Positions 43,989 through 54,412 of a DNA stretch of 64,000 bases are shown here, piece after piece. The translations under genes and the position numbers were made by a program. Positions within the stretch are counted from its first letter, which is position 1. Every line of letters starts with the position of its first letter. The notes below the pieces were generated by a model. The model was given only the letters and a program-made list of their open reading frames with translations, was not told where the DNA came from and searched no databases. Source of the DNA: Mucilaginibacter sp. OK268 (lineage in GTDB: Bacteria > Bacteroidota > Bacteroidia > Sphingobacteriales > Sphingobacteriaceae); NCBI RefSeq assembly GCF_900103125.1, contig NZ_FNJV01000005.1, positions 248,001 through 312,000 on the forward strand, given 5' to 3'.

Positions 43989-46364
43989 ATGCTAAAAACA
44001 TATTTTAAACTTGCTTACAGGAATATCATAAAAGATAAAGCCTACTCCATTTTGAATATAACAGGTTTAGCCATAGGCCTGGCATCAAGTATCCTGATTT
44101 TGCTTTGGGTGCAAAATGAATTGAGCTATGATAAGTTCCATAAAAATGCAGGCCAGATCTATCGTATAAACAACGATTTTGGTGATTCAAAAACCGCGGC
44201 CAGCTCTGCAGGCATGCCCGCAGGGCTAAAAGCGGAAATGCCGGTGATCAAAAATACCGTTCGTTTACAACCTGCGTTTCCTTCTGTCTTACTTGAATCA
44301 GGTAACAAAAAATTCCAGGAGGAGCGAGCATTTTATGCCGACCCGAGTTTTATGGATGTATTTTCATTTCCATTAGTTAAGGGCGACCGTGCTACCGCAT
44401 TAAAACAGGTAGATGGCGTTTTAATAACACAGGAAATGGCCACAAAATACTTCGGAAAAGAAGATCCCATTGGCAAGGTAATACGAAAAGACAATAAAGA
44501 AAATATGGTAGTAACCGGTGTTTTGGCCAATATCCCTGCCAACTCCGATCTGCAATTCGACTTTATCCTACCAATGGCCTCTTTAGCCAGAACCAATGAT
44601 GATTTGAAAAATAGCGTATGGACTAATTTTAATTTTTACGACTATGTTCTGTTAGATAAAAATTTCGATCCTTCCGCTCCGAATTTATTAAAACTGGAAA
44701 AACAAATTGACCAGATATCTCTGAAACACACTCCTGGGATCGAGGTTAAGGCCTCGTTCTTGTTGCAGGCTTTAACTAAAATTCACCTGGCACCTGAAAG
44801 ATTGGGAGATTCGCCCGGCCATGGAAACGCGCAATATGTAAGCATCTTTTTTATTATCGCTATTTTGATATTGATAGTAGCTTGTATCAATTTTATGAAC
44901 CTGGCTACAGCACGCTCGGCCCGCAGGGCTAAAGAAATTGGCTTACGGAAAGTAGCAGGCGCTATACGCGGGCAACTGATCATCCAGTTTTTGAGCGAAT
45001 CGGTATTTATTTCTTTTCTGTCTTTATTGCTTGCGTTCGGGATCGTTATTTTATTCCTGCCGGTATTCAATGAGCTGGCCAACAGAAAGCTCGTCATCGA
45101 TGTATCTGATGCAAAGCTTTGGCTAAGTCTTTTGGGTATTGCCTTGTTAACCGGGCTCATCTCTGGCAGCTACCCTGCCCTATTCCTTTCCGGCTTCAAC
45201 CCGGTTAAAGTGCTCAAGGGTAATGTAAAATCAATGGGTGGCAATTTACTGTTCCGCAACGCTTTGGTGGTGATCCAGTTCATGGTTTCCATTGTACTGC
45301 TGGTAGGTACAATGGTGATCTACAATCAGCTTAAATTTATTAGAGACAGGAACCCTGGCTTTGAGAAGGCTAATCTCTTGTATATGCCGATGACAGGTGA
45401 TATATGGGGTAAACAGCAGGCTTTAAAAAATGAGTTAAAAGGAAACCCGCTTACCAGCGATTTTTCCTTGATTACCGACCTGCCCACTAACCTGGGGGGC
45501 TGGACTGTTAGTGTTGATTGGGCTGGCAAAGATCCCCACTCGCAATTAGCTGTTCCGGTAATGGCTGTTGATGAGGATTTTACGCATGCATTTAGGATGA
45601 AGTTGGTAGCGGGACGGAGCTTTTCAAGGGCATTTAAAGCCGATTCAAATAATTACATGGTTAACGAAAAAATGCTGAGCGTTATGGGTTTAAAAGCCAG
45701 TACAGCAATAGGTAAATCATTAACGCTCTGGGGTAACAAGGGTACTATTGTTGGTGTGGTGAAGGATTTTAATTTTAAGCCGGTTCAGCAGGCCATAGAG
45801 CCATTGGTTATGCCTTTTAATAAAATAGGTGGTTTTGTAATGGTAAGAACATTGCCCGGCAAAACCAAAGCCACCATACAGGCCCTATCAACTATAAGCC
45901 AGGAACTCAACCCCGCCTACCCTTTCAAATTTGATTTTCTTGACCAGGACCTGGCTAACCTTTATAAAGGAGAGCAGCAGATGGGCAACATTTTTAATCT
46001 TTTTGCCGCGCTTGGTATTTTTATATCCTGCCTGGGTTTATACGGCTTATCAGCTTTTATGGCCGAGCAGCGTACCAAAGAAATTGGCGTGCGTAAAGTA
46101 TTAGGCGCATCTGTGTTTAACCTGGTCTATTTATTATCCTCTGGGATCACCAGGCTGATCGTTATAGCTATAGTTATAGCCGTACCGCTTTCCTGGTATG
46201 CCGTGAACAGCTGGCTGGCTGGTTTTGCCTATCATATCTATGTTAGCTGGCTGGTATTCTTCATGGCATCGCTGGCAGCTTTAAGTATTGCCTGGCTTAC
46301 CGTTAGTTATGAATCGATAAAAGCAGCAATTGTTAACCCTATCAAGAGTTTGAGGACGGAATGA
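43989..46364 (+). CDS. ABC transporter permease (FtsX/MacB-like, two-domain)
   Basis: About 791 residues from ATG 43989; a TTG at 43944 would add 15 unlikely residues. It opens MLKTYFKLAYRNIIKDKAYSILNITGLAIGLASSILILLWV, followed by an extracytoplasmic MacB_PCD domain and three helices (around VSIFFIIAILILIVACINFMNLATARSARRAKEIGLRKVAGA). The pattern repeats in the second half, ending with MAEQRTKEIGVRKVLGASVFNLVYLLSSG. The two repeats and two periplasmic domains are the Bacteroidota mega-permease type, often for lipoprotein or peptide export. The ATPase is not adjacent. Substrate unknown. Confidence 0.88.
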   Translation: MLKTYFKLAYRNIIKDKAYSILNITGLAIGLASSILILLWVQNELSYDKFHKNAGQIYRINNDFGDSKTAASSAGMPAGLKAEMPVIKNTVRLQPAFPSVLLESGNKKFQEERAFYADPSFMDVFSFPLVKGDRATALKQVDGVLITQEMATKYFGKEDPIGKVIRKDNKENMVVTGVLANIPANSDLQFDFILPMASLARTNDDLKNSVWTNFNFYDYVLLDKNFDPSAPNLLKLEKQIDQISLKHTPGIEVKASFLLQALTKIHLAPERLGDSPGHGNAQYVSIFFIIAILILIVACINFMNLATARSARRAKEIGLRKVAGAIRGQLIIQFLSESVFISFLSLLLAFGIVILFLPVFNELANRKLVIDVSDAKLWLSLLGIALLTGLISGSYPALFLSGFNPVKVLKGNVKSMGGNLLFRNALVVIQFMVSIVLLVGTMVIYNQLKFIRDRNPGFEKANLLYMPMTGDIWGKQQALKNELKGNPLTSDFSLITDLPTNLGGWTVSVDWAGKDPHSQLAVPVMAVDEDFTHAFRMKLVAGRSFSRAFKADSNNYMVNEKMLSVMGLKASTAIGKSLTLWGNKGTIVGVVKDFNFKPVQQAIEPLVMPFNKIGGFVMVRTLPGKTKATIQALSTISQELNPAYPFKFDFLDQDLANLYKGEQQMGNIFNLFAALGIFISCLGLYGLSAFMAEQRTKEIGVRKVLGASVFNLVYLLSSGITRLIVIAIVIAVPLSWYAVNSWLAGFAYHIYVSWLVFFMASLAALSIAWLTVSYESIKAAIVNPIKSLRTE

Positions 46365-46369
46365 TTGTA

Positions 46370-46804
46370 TTAACCAATCTGTTTTAAGTGATGTTTTAAA
46401 TGCTCCAGGTAATCATTAGCCAGCCAGGCTACTGTTTGCAGGTTGGGTTCCAGTTTGCTGTTGTCGCAACGGGCGCCCACCCTGTCCAAAGGATAGTTTT
46501 TTAGTACACTGATGATCTGTTTGTTGAGTAAAGTCCAAAGGTCTATCAGGTCATTGATATCAGCATCCTGGTAACGCTGTACCGTTACCCAGGCGTCCTG
46601 TTCATAAGTAAGCCTGAAATTTTCTTCATAAGTGCAGCGTATAAACCGCTGTAGGTTGATATGCGCGCTATCGATGAGGTGACCGAGGATCTCTTTTTTT
46701 GACCATTTGCCGGGTGCCGGTCGGGTTTCCCAGTCGATCGCCCGAGATCTGATATCCTGAAACTCATTAATAATATCGGTTAATTGTTGCACAACGTTGT
46801 TCAT
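46370..46804 (-). CDS. DinB-family protein
   Basis: A 144-residue helical bundle protein. The metal-site pattern begins KWSKKEILGHLIDSAHINLQRF (H at the first position) and ends AWLANDYLEHLKHHLKQIG, the two histidine regions of DinB/YfiT families, which use a Ni or Zn centre and bind a thiol. It is convergent with the ABC permease gene, with only 5 bases between the stops. Physiological role unknown. Confidence 0.82.
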   Translation of the reverse strand: MNNVVQQLTDIINEFQDIRSRAIDWETRPAPGKWSKKEILGHLIDSAHINLQRFIRCTYEENFRLTYEQDAWVTVQRYQDADINDLIDLWTLLNKQIISVLKNYPLDRVGARCDNSKLEPNLQTVAWLANDYLEHLKHHLKQIG

Positions 46805-46888
46805 TTTGGCTTATTCAAATAGTATTTAAAGATTGTTATTTCATATTAAATAACAAAACCATTAACTTCAAAGCCTTAAACATAGCTA

Positions 46889-48127
46889 ATGGTCCTTAAT
46901 TATATCTGGGTAGCTTTTTTCTTGATCGCCTTTGTAGTTGCCTTTATTAAATTGGTTTTTTTTGGCGATACGGAATCATTTAAGCTATTGGTTGATGGTA
47001 TATTCAGTTCATCCAAATCGTCGGTAATGGACATCGCTTTGCCGCTGATCGGTAATATGGCATTTTGGCTGGGTATACTCAATATTGGCGAAAAGGCGGG
47101 AGCTATTAATTTCCTTTCTCGTATTGTAGGCCCTTTTTTTCGCAGGCTTTTCCCTGAAGTTCCCCGCGACCACCCCGCTACCGGGCACATGCTGATGAAT
47201 TTTTCGGCCAATTTATTAGGACTTGATAATGCCGCTACCCCGCTGGGTTTAAAAGCTATGGGTAGTTTGCAGGAGTTAAACCCAGATAAGGAATCGGCCT
47301 CAAACGCCCAGATCATGTTCCTGGTATTGCATACTTCGGGCTTGCAATTATTACCTGTTACTATTATAGCGCAGCGTGCCATACTAAATGCTGGCAACCC
47401 TACCGATGTATTTCTTCCTATTATTATTGCCACTTATGTAGCCACTGTGGTTGGTTTGCTTGTGGTTGCCGTTAAGCAGAAAATAAACCTGTTTGATAGG
47501 GTGATCATCGCTTGGTTGGGGGGCTTAACCGCTTTCATAACGCTGTTGGTTTGGTGTTTTACCCATTACCTCACCAAAGGGCAGATCAGCGCGGTATCAA
47601 ATGTAGGCAGTAACTTTTTGCTGTTCACCATACCTGTACTGTTTATTTTAGGCGGCTTGATAAAAAAAATCAATGTGTTTGAAGCTTTTATTGAAGGCGC
47701 TATAGGCGGGTTTGAAACCTCGGTGAAAATAATACCTTACCTAGTGGCCCTGCTGGTCGGTATCAGCGTTTTTCGGAGTTGCGGCGCGCTGGATTATATG
47801 AACGACGGCCTGCGCTGGGTATGTACACAATTTAACTTCAATACCCGTTTTGTGGATGCTATGCCTGTAGCCTACATGAAACCCCTGAGCGGATCTGGTT
47901 CAAAAGCCATGATGATCAATACCATGCAAACCTTTGGTGTGGATAGCTTTGCCGGGCGACTAGGTTGCATATTCAATGGTTCGGCAGATACTACTTTTTA
48001 TATTGTAGCCTTATACTTTGGCTCGGTAGGTATTAAAAAATCACGTTATGCTATCCCGGTAGGCTTAATAGCCGATTTTGCCGGTATCATTGCCGCTATT
48101 CTGGTGGCCTACTTGTTTTTTGGTTAA
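46889..48127 (+). CDS. SpmA/SpmB-type fused nucleoside-recognition membrane protein
   Basis: A 412-residue integral membrane protein with the two 'Gate' (nucleoside recognition) domains fused in one chain. The first half has IADGMPLIGNMAFWLGILNIGEKAGAI-type residues and MLMNFSANLLGLDNAATPLGLKAMGSLQELN, matching SpmA; the second half has KPLSGSGSKAMMINTM and GCIFNGSADTTFYIVALYFGSVGIKKSRY, matching SpmB. In Bacillus these proteins affect spore core dehydration; in non-sporing Bacteroidota their role is unknown, possibly transport. Single gene. Confidence 0.85.
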   Translation: MVLNYIWVAFFLIAFVVAFIKLVFFGDTESFKLLVDGIFSSSKSSVMDIALPLIGNMAFWLGILNIGEKAGAINFLSRIVGPFFRRLFPEVPRDHPATGHMLMNFSANLLGLDNAATPLGLKAMGSLQELNPDKESASNAQIMFLVLHTSGLQLLPVTIIAQRAILNAGNPTDVFLPIIIATYVATVVGLLVVAVKQKINLFDRVIIAWLGGLTAFITLLVWCFTHYLTKGQISAVSNVGSNFLLFTIPVLFILGGLIKKINVFEAFIEGAIGGFETSVKIIPYLVALLVGISVFRSCGALDYMNDGLRWVCTQFNFNTRFVDAMPVAYMKPLSGSGSKAMMINTMQTFGVDSFAGRLGCIFNGSADTTFYIVALYFGSVGIKKSRYAIPVGLIADFAGIIAAILVAYLFFG

Positions 48128-48355
48128 CAATTTTGTCTTTAGCGAATTCTGTAATTTTCCGACAAGTTAATTTCTCCCTATACTCCTCTCTTTTTTGTAA
48201 CCAGCAGGAAAAACATTCCGTATAAGAGTGCTGATTTGGCATCATGTGATAACCTACTCATGATCGCTTTAATGATTCACAACTGTTTTGCCCCCAAATT
48301 CACCTTATCGGCCGGTGAGTTAAGAAGCATTTGATCATCATGAAACCAATTTTTA

Positions 48356-51300
48356 ATGAATATAAGCTACGCTAAAAAAATATTTTTTTTAGTCATTTTC
48401 ATTCTACCTGTACTATTTGCCCGGGCGCAAACCATCACTGTAGGTAATGTTGATGCGGGACCCTATGGCCAAGGCTCAACAATCAGTATACCAATAAAGT
48501 TGAGCAATGGCTCCGGTTGCTTTGCCATGAACAATGTATTTGATCTTTACCTGTCGGATGCTAATGGTAATTTTGGCACACAAAAAAAGATAGGTACCAT
48601 CAGCGGTTTTTACGCCACATTCGTGAATGGCATTATCCCTTCAGGAACACCCGCCGGAACAGGATACAAATTACAAGTGGTATCAACAGCTCCGGTTGTA
48701 ACGAGCGGCACTTCGTCGGCCTTCACTATTAATAATTCTGGAGGTGTTGTTGCCGCGGTTAGCTCCCAGATCATCAATCCGCAATATCCAGAAGTATTTG
48801 GAACGTGTAACGGCACACCCAACACCACTACAAAGTATACTTTTTTAAATCAGTCCACATCTGGGGCATCGGTTACAGCTACATTTTTCAATGACCTGGC
48901 ACAAACGGCCGAAGGTGGTACAGTTCCTGTTTCGCCCAGTGCCTTTCTCAATGCTAATGCCGCAAACTACACCGTAACGGTTAAAGCGGTAAATGGCGGC
49001 ATTGTAGGTACAAAATCCTATTTGCTGATGAATAACGTGGCCAACAGCGGGCTCGGCGCTACAGGTATTACCTCGGTGTGCCTTTCAAATGGTACCGGTG
49101 ATCTGACCTTTAATGCAGATATCACATCGCCCGAAACCGGTTTGCAGAATAATTACCCTGGTCATACTTATAAAGTAACCTGGGGCGATGGGGCAAGCAG
49201 CACATTTACTCTTTGTGAGATCATGGCGCAAGGAGGTAAAATTGTGCATACTTACAGTGCATCGTCATGCGGTAGTATTGTTGCTAATATCAAGAATGTT
49301 TTTAAGGTCGATCTTCAACTTTCAGGCGTTTATTGTGGTGATATTGGCACGCCGGCAACCAAATACGCCCAGGTACTTGCTCCACCTGTAAATAAAATTT
49401 CCAATGTTGATGTAGGATGTGTAAATACGCCTATTACCTTTGCCAATACCTCTTACCCGGGTCAGTCTGCCAGTACCACCAACACTTCCGCGAGTTGCAT
49501 TAACACTGATGCCAAATATTCCTGGTATGTTGATGGTGACCTGAAAGTGCAGAATTACGGAGCTACTCAACCTTTTATTTACACTTTTACCACAACAGGT
49601 GTGCATGATGTGAAACTGGTTCTGCAAAACACGGCCGGCATTTGTGGGGCAGCGGATGTTATCACCCCTATTTGCATTCAAAATCCACCAAAACCGATAT
49701 TTAATTTTCCCGTGAAAGCTGGCTGCGGACCTTTAACCTTAATTCCCGATAATACTTCTGTAATTGATGCTAATTGCGACAACACCAATACATACCAGTG
49801 GATAACCGCGGGGCCAGGTGCAGTTACTTATACCGACAATACCAATGCTAATAGCCAACAACCTCATATGGTTTTTGCCACAGCAGGTGTTTACCGCGTT
49901 AACCTGATCATTAATACCAAAAGTTGCGGGCCCGTTTTGGGTGCCGAACAAAGCATAACGGTTGACGATGTGCCAAGTGTCCAACTATCGGCAGATGCAT
50001 CGGTATGTGGTATTAATCAGACCCTTAAATTTAATACAGATGCCGGTATTACCCACACGGTGTTAGGTGGCATAGGCGAACTCAAACCTGATTCTTATAT
50101 CTGGACAATAAGTGGCGGCGCATTTGATTTTGCAGGCGGCACAACGGCCAATTCTCAGTATCCACAGATACTGTTTAAGGATGCAGCAACTTATACGATT
50201 AGTGTGGCCGTAAAAAATGGCTGCGGCACGCCGGCTTCGGCTACGCAGCATCTTACTTTCCAGGTATCTCCCACCATCAGTGCCGGTAGCCCATTTACTG
50301 TCTGTGCCGGTTCAGACATCAACCTTACCGGAACCGTTCCAAGCGGTACGGTAACCGGTCAAATATGGTCTGGTGGGTCAGGAGGTACTTTTACCAGCCC
50401 CAATGCCCTGGTTACTACTTATACCCCATCGGCTGCTGATATAGCCGCGGGCAAAGTAAGCTTCTCGTTAACCGGTACTACCTCACTAACCCCGCCTTGC
50501 GATAAGGTGGTGAGCACGGTTACAGTAACTATTCAACCACAAACAGTGATCAACAGCGCTCCGGTGGTTAATAATCTGTGTTCTGGTACGGCTCTTAATT
50601 ATCATATACTCTCTACTCCCAGCAGTACTTATAGCTGGACGGTTGACCCTGCTAAAACATCGTCCTCTGTTACGGGTTATACCAGCGGAAGCGGTTCTGT
50701 TATCAACGATGTGATTACCAATAACGATCCCTTAAATTCGGCTGTGGTTACCTATATTATACAAGCTACGGGCGGTAATTGTAACGGCGATCCTTTTACC
50801 TTAACCGTTAATGTTTTACCCACGCACATCACAGCCGGTTTTACTGCAAGTGTAACCGAAGGCTGCGGACAGTTACCCGTTCAGTTCACCAATACCTCTG
50901 TACCGCTCAGCAGTAGTTTTACCTGGGATTTTGGCGATGGCGCTACCTCAACTGAAGTTAGCCCATCGCATACATTTGCGCCAGGTACCGATGGTAAGGA
51001 CAAAGTTTATACGGTGACTTTGCAATTGATCAGCTCCTGCGGTAATGTAACCGCTACACCTATGCAGATCACGGTGCATCCGGCAGCACCGGTGGCGCTT
51101 ATTCTTCCATCCCCGCTAAGTGGTTGTTCGCCATTTGATGTGACCGTTCAAAATGCGTCGCCGGGCAATAATAAGAGTTACACTTACCATTTATATGACC
51201 CGGCCACACAACAGGATGTCCAGCCTCCGGTAACACGTACTGATAAAAGTTCGGTGGCTTTCACTATAACTTCTACAGTAGCCAAATTGTACAAATTGTA

Positions 51301-52507
51301 TATGGTAGCCGAAGATCTTTGCGGTAATACCACAAAAAGTATAGAATGGCCCATCTCCGTATCGCCACCCGATTTTGTAGCAAAAACCTTTTTAACGGAT
51401 AACAACAACAAAGGCTGCGTTCCCTTTTCTACCAGCTTTAATAATGGCTCAACAGGTGGCGATATATTTACCTATAATATATATGCCCCGAACGGTGACG
51501 TTACTCATATAACTGCGGGCGGTTTAGGTAGCACGCTTAATTATACTTTTAACCAGGCAGGTGTTTACAATGTTTCTATAACAGCGGCTAATGGCTGTTC
51601 ATCTATTGAGTCGGATAAGGTAACAGTTACGGTAGATCCGTTACCATTGCCTGCTTTCTCTGCCGATGTTACCACGGGTTGTAAAATGCTGGTAGTAAAC
51701 TTTACGAACAGCACACAAGCGCCCGATGCTAATTCCAGCGCGAGTTCATATCAGTACGACTGGGATTTTGGCGATGGCAGTCCTCACGTGTTTGAACAAA
51801 ATCCGGCCCCGCACACCTACCAGTTTAGTAACACGCCATTTACCGTTACCCTGGTAGTTACCAACCCGGTAACCGGATGTACTGCCACTGCTGTTAAAAA
51901 TGGTTATATCGCCGTAAATCCCCCACCGTTTACCGCGTTTGGGGTAAAACCGGATACTACCATCAGCATACCTAATTACCGGTTTACGTTTGTTGATCAA
52001 ACTACCAACGGACCTACGCAATGGCATTGGGATTTTGGCGATGGACAAACCTCCAACAATCAAAACCCGGCGCATACCTACATTGACACAGGTACTTATA
52101 AAGTAACACTCACAACTTACCGGGGAAGCTGCGATAGCGTCATTTCACACAAGGTTCATATTACGGGTATTCCTGGCCAGCTTTATCTGCCGAACGCTTT
52201 TATGCCAACCAGCGGTTCAACCGAGCTTCAAAAGTTTATAGCAAAAGGCTCAGGTATCAAAAAATGGCATTTGCAGGTGTACAATAATTACGGGCAACTG
52301 ATGTGGGAAACCGATAAACTCGATGATTACAAAGGTACACCAGTAAATGGTGATGGCTGGGACGGCACATTCAGAGGGGCGCCGGTTCAGCAGGGCGTTT
52401 ATATATGGCAGGCTTCGGCAATATTTATAAACGGAACGGAATGGAAAGGCATGAGCTATAATCATTCGTTACCCAAACGCACAGGTACTATAAATTTAAT
52501 ACGATAG
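48356..52507 (+). CDS. Giant PKD-repeat surface protein with type-B T9SS sorting domain
   Basis: A 1383-residue secreted protein. A signal peptide (YAKKIFFLVIFILPVLFARAQ) precedes many Ig-like/PKD units; clear cores are TWDFGDGATS (about 861), YDWDFGDGSPH (about 1137) and WHWDFGDGQTS (about 1223). The last about 90 residues are a gliding-motility CHU_C type B domain (LYLPNAFMPTSGSTELQKF, WHLQVYNNYGQLMWET, GWDGTFRGAPVQQGVYIW), which routes proteins through the type IX secretion system to the cell surface. It is directly followed (3-base gap) by a PorP/SprF gene, the usual partner that anchors it. Likely an adhesin or structural filament subunit. Confidence 0.9.
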   Translation: MNISYAKKIFFLVIFILPVLFARAQTITVGNVDAGPYGQGSTISIPIKLSNGSGCFAMNNVFDLYLSDANGNFGTQKKIGTISGFYATFVNGIIPSGTPAGTGYKLQVVSTAPVVTSGTSSAFTINNSGGVVAAVSSQIINPQYPEVFGTCNGTPNTTTKYTFLNQSTSGASVTATFFNDLAQTAEGGTVPVSPSAFLNANAANYTVTVKAVNGGIVGTKSYLLMNNVANSGLGATGITSVCLSNGTGDLTFNADITSPETGLQNNYPGHTYKVTWGDGASSTFTLCEIMAQGGKIVHTYSASSCGSIVANIKNVFKVDLQLSGVYCGDIGTPATKYAQVLAPPVNKISNVDVGCVNTPITFANTSYPGQSASTTNTSASCINTDAKYSWYVDGDLKVQNYGATQPFIYTFTTTGVHDVKLVLQNTAGICGAADVITPICIQNPPKPIFNFPVKAGCGPLTLIPDNTSVIDANCDNTNTYQWITAGPGAVTYTDNTNANSQQPHMVFATAGVYRVNLIINTKSCGPVLGAEQSITVDDVPSVQLSADASVCGINQTLKFNTDAGITHTVLGGIGELKPDSYIWTISGGAFDFAGGTTANSQYPQILFKDAATYTISVAVKNGCGTPASATQHLTFQVSPTISAGSPFTVCAGSDINLTGTVPSGTVTGQIWSGGSGGTFTSPNALVTTYTPSAADIAAGKVSFSLTGTTSLTPPCDKVVSTVTVTIQPQTVINSAPVVNNLCSGTALNYHILSTPSSTYSWTVDPAKTSSSVTGYTSGSGSVINDVITNNDPLNSAVVTYIIQATGGNCNGDPFTLTVNVLPTHITAGFTASVTEGCGQLPVQFTNTSVPLSSSFTWDFGDGATSTEVSPSHTFAPGTDGKDKVYTVTLQLISSCGNVTATPMQITVHPAAPVALILPSPLSGCSPFDVTVQNASPGNNKSYTYHLYDPATQQDVQPPVTRTDKSSVAFTITSTVAKLYKLYMVAEDLCGNTTKSIEWPISVSPPDFVAKTFLTDNNNKGCVPFSTSFNNGSTGGDIFTYNIYAPNGDVTHITAGGLGSTLNYTFNQAGVYNVSITAANGCSSIESDKVTVTVDPLPLPAFSADVTTGCKMLVVNFTNSTQAPDANSSASSYQYDWDFGDGSPHVFEQNPAPHTYQFSNTPFTVTLVVTNPVTGCTATAVKNGYIAVNPPPFTAFGVKPDTTISIPNYRFTFVDQTTNGPTQWHWDFGDGQTSNNQNPAHTYIDTGTYKVTLTTYRGSCDSVISHKVHITGIPGQLYLPNAFMPTSGSTELQKFIAKGSGIKKWHLQVYNNYGQLMWETDKLDDYKGTPVNGDGWDGTFRGAPVQQGVYIWQASAIFINGTEWKGMSYNHSLPKRTGTINLIR

Positions 52508-52510
52508 CAG

Positions 52511-53548
52511 ATGCGCAACCAGTTAAAAAAAAGCATTTTATTTTTTATAGCGCTGCTAACAGGCATAGTAACATTTGCCCAGGATCATATGTATTCGCAG
52601 TTCTTTAATTCGCCGGTTTACCTTAACCCGGCATTGAATGGTCAGTTTCCCGGTGATCTGCGCATGAACCTCATTTACCGTAATCAATTTACATCGGTGC
52701 CGGGCGGCTTTAATTACATCACCGCATCGATTGATTATAATATCCCCCGGTTTGGCGGCGGTGTAGGCTTACTGTTTACCCGTGGCAGCGAAGGTTCGGC
52801 GGGACTTGTTAAAAATAATATAGCAGGTATTTATTCATACAGTGTGGGCTCCGAAGATTTTGTATTATCATTTGGTTTACAGGCGGGCATTACCAATCGT
52901 TCGGTTAATTATGGTAAACTGGTGTTCAGCGATCAGATTGACCCGCAATTTGGTTATATACCTGGTACTCCTACTGCTGCGGAACCGCCGCTTTTTGATA
53001 ACCGTTATTATTTTGATGCAGGCGTGGGCATTAACCTGGTTGTCAGCGATTTTAATATTGGCGGGGCATTACAACATATTAACCGGCCCAACGAATCTTT
53101 TACCGGCATCCCTGCCAAATTACCTATGCGAGGGACGGCGCACGCGAGTTACAGGCTGGACCTAAATCCCTATGCCAACCTTGATGAAGACGAAAAATCA
53201 TTCCTTATACCCTCGGTTATTTTATATAAACAAGCCAGCGCGCAATCTATCAATGCCGGGATGCAATTTAAAAGGAGAAGCATTAACGCGGGACTGTGGT
53301 ACCGTACAGGCGGCTCGGCAGGCCCAAGCGCCGTTGTGCTCTCGCTGATATTCGACCTGTTTACCCATCGTGATGGCGGCGAAAAGCTGCGTTTGGGTGT
53401 CAGTCACGATGCTCCTTTCGGAGGATTAAATTATAGTAATACCAGCGGGTCAACAGAAGGAAGCATTGGATACGAAACTACGCTTCCATCCCGTTCCGAT
53501 GCTTATCGTAAATTTGAGGGAGCACGGCGTTGTTATGATTTTTATTAA
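52511..53548 (+). CDS. PorP/SprF-family type IX secretion outer membrane protein
   Basis: A 345-residue outer membrane beta-barrel. A signal peptide (KKSILFFIALLTGIVTFAQ) leads to the family opening DHMYSQFFNSPVYLNPALNGQFPGDLRMNLIYRNQF, and the mature chain alternates strands to a final region KLRLGVSHDAPFGGLNYSN. PorP/SprF proteins help export or attach T9SS type-B cargo, here the large PKD protein just upstream, with which it forms a two-gene operon. Confidence 0.92.
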   Translation: MRNQLKKSILFFIALLTGIVTFAQDHMYSQFFNSPVYLNPALNGQFPGDLRMNLIYRNQFTSVPGGFNYITASIDYNIPRFGGGVGLLFTRGSEGSAGLVKNNIAGIYSYSVGSEDFVLSFGLQAGITNRSVNYGKLVFSDQIDPQFGYIPGTPTAAEPPLFDNRYYFDAGVGINLVVSDFNIGGALQHINRPNESFTGIPAKLPMRGTAHASYRLDLNPYANLDEDEKSFLIPSVILYKQASAQSINAGMQFKRRSINAGLWYRTGGSAGPSAVVLSLIFDLFTHRDGGEKLRLGVSHDAPFGGLNYSNTSGSTEGSIGYETTLPSRSDAYRKFEGARRCYDFY

Positions 53549-53779
53549 ACAGGCATTCATTTTAATCATGTAGTTCATTTATGTACGATCAGAATAACGC
53601 TATACTTGCTTTTAGTATATTTACCCCTGAATTTTTTTCTCCTGGGTTTAGTAGTTTTTTAACTGATCATGTTTTTTTTCAAAAAATTAATTGTGCAGGC
53701 AACCTTTTAATACCGGGCTACGTGATGACTGTAAAACTGATAAATAATAGTACAATTTAACCCCATTTGAACCCCTTAT

Positions 53780-54412
53780 ATGGGAGAAGCGGAACTACAA
53801 CAACTTATTGCGGGCTGTTTGCAGCAAAGCCGAAAGGATCAGAAAATGCTTTATAAGGCATTTTATGGCTTTGCTATGAGCATATGTTTGCGATATGCCG
53901 GTAACCGCTATGAAGCTGCGGAGATCATGAATCAGGGTTTTTTAAAAGTATTCACTAATTTGCATAAATATGATACGGGACGTCCGTTCATTGCCTGGGT
54001 TGGCCGTATTATGATGAATACTTCGGTTGATTATTACAGGAGTAACCTGAAACTGTCGCTTAATGATGATCTGGATGCTGCTGAAGATATAGGTCATGAT
54101 GAGTTACCTGATCAGAAATTGAATTATGATGACCTGCTAAGCATGATACAGCAGTTGCCAAATGCCTATCGTACCGTGTTTAACTTGTTTGCTATTGAAG
54201 GTTTCTCGCACGAAGAAATAGCGACCCAGTTGGGTATCAGCACAGGTACTTCAAAATCAAATTTATTTAAAGCGAGAGAAAAACTAAAAATTATGGTACT
54301 CAACTCCGGCCGTTTGCCGGATAATGGTTCTGAGGATATCCGGCACAAAATTATTGCCATAGGTGCGATCAGCGTTGGAATATCACACTTGATTGAATTA
54401 ATAATGCGATGA
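53780..54412 (+). CDS. ECF-type RNA polymerase sigma factor
   Basis: A 210-residue sigma-70 family factor with region 2 (YGFAMSICLRYAGNRYEAAEIMNQGFLKVFTNLHKYD, about 28-65) and region 4 (LPNAYRTVFNLFAIEGFSHEEIATQLGISTGTSKSNLFKAREKLK, about 128-172). It overlaps the following membrane protein gene by 4 bases (ATGA), so the two are translationally coupled and likely act as a sigma/anti-sigma pair. The C-terminal tail (about 180-210) is longer than in minimal ECF factors. Confidence 0.92.
   Translation: MGEAELQQLIAGCLQQSRKDQKMLYKAFYGFAMSICLRYAGNRYEAAEIMNQGFLKVFTNLHKYDTGRPFIAWVGRIMMNTSVDYYRSNLKLSLNDDLDAAEDIGHDELPDQKLNYDDLLSMIQQLPNAYRTVFNLFAIEGFSHEEIATQLGISTGTSKSNLFKAREKLKIMVLNSGRLPDNGSEDIRHKIIAIGAISVGISHLIELIMR

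Noticed and set aside
46900-47433. 177-residue - strand frame
   Set aside because: Lies fully inside the SpmA/SpmB gene on the opposite strand, where two family-defining motifs are read.
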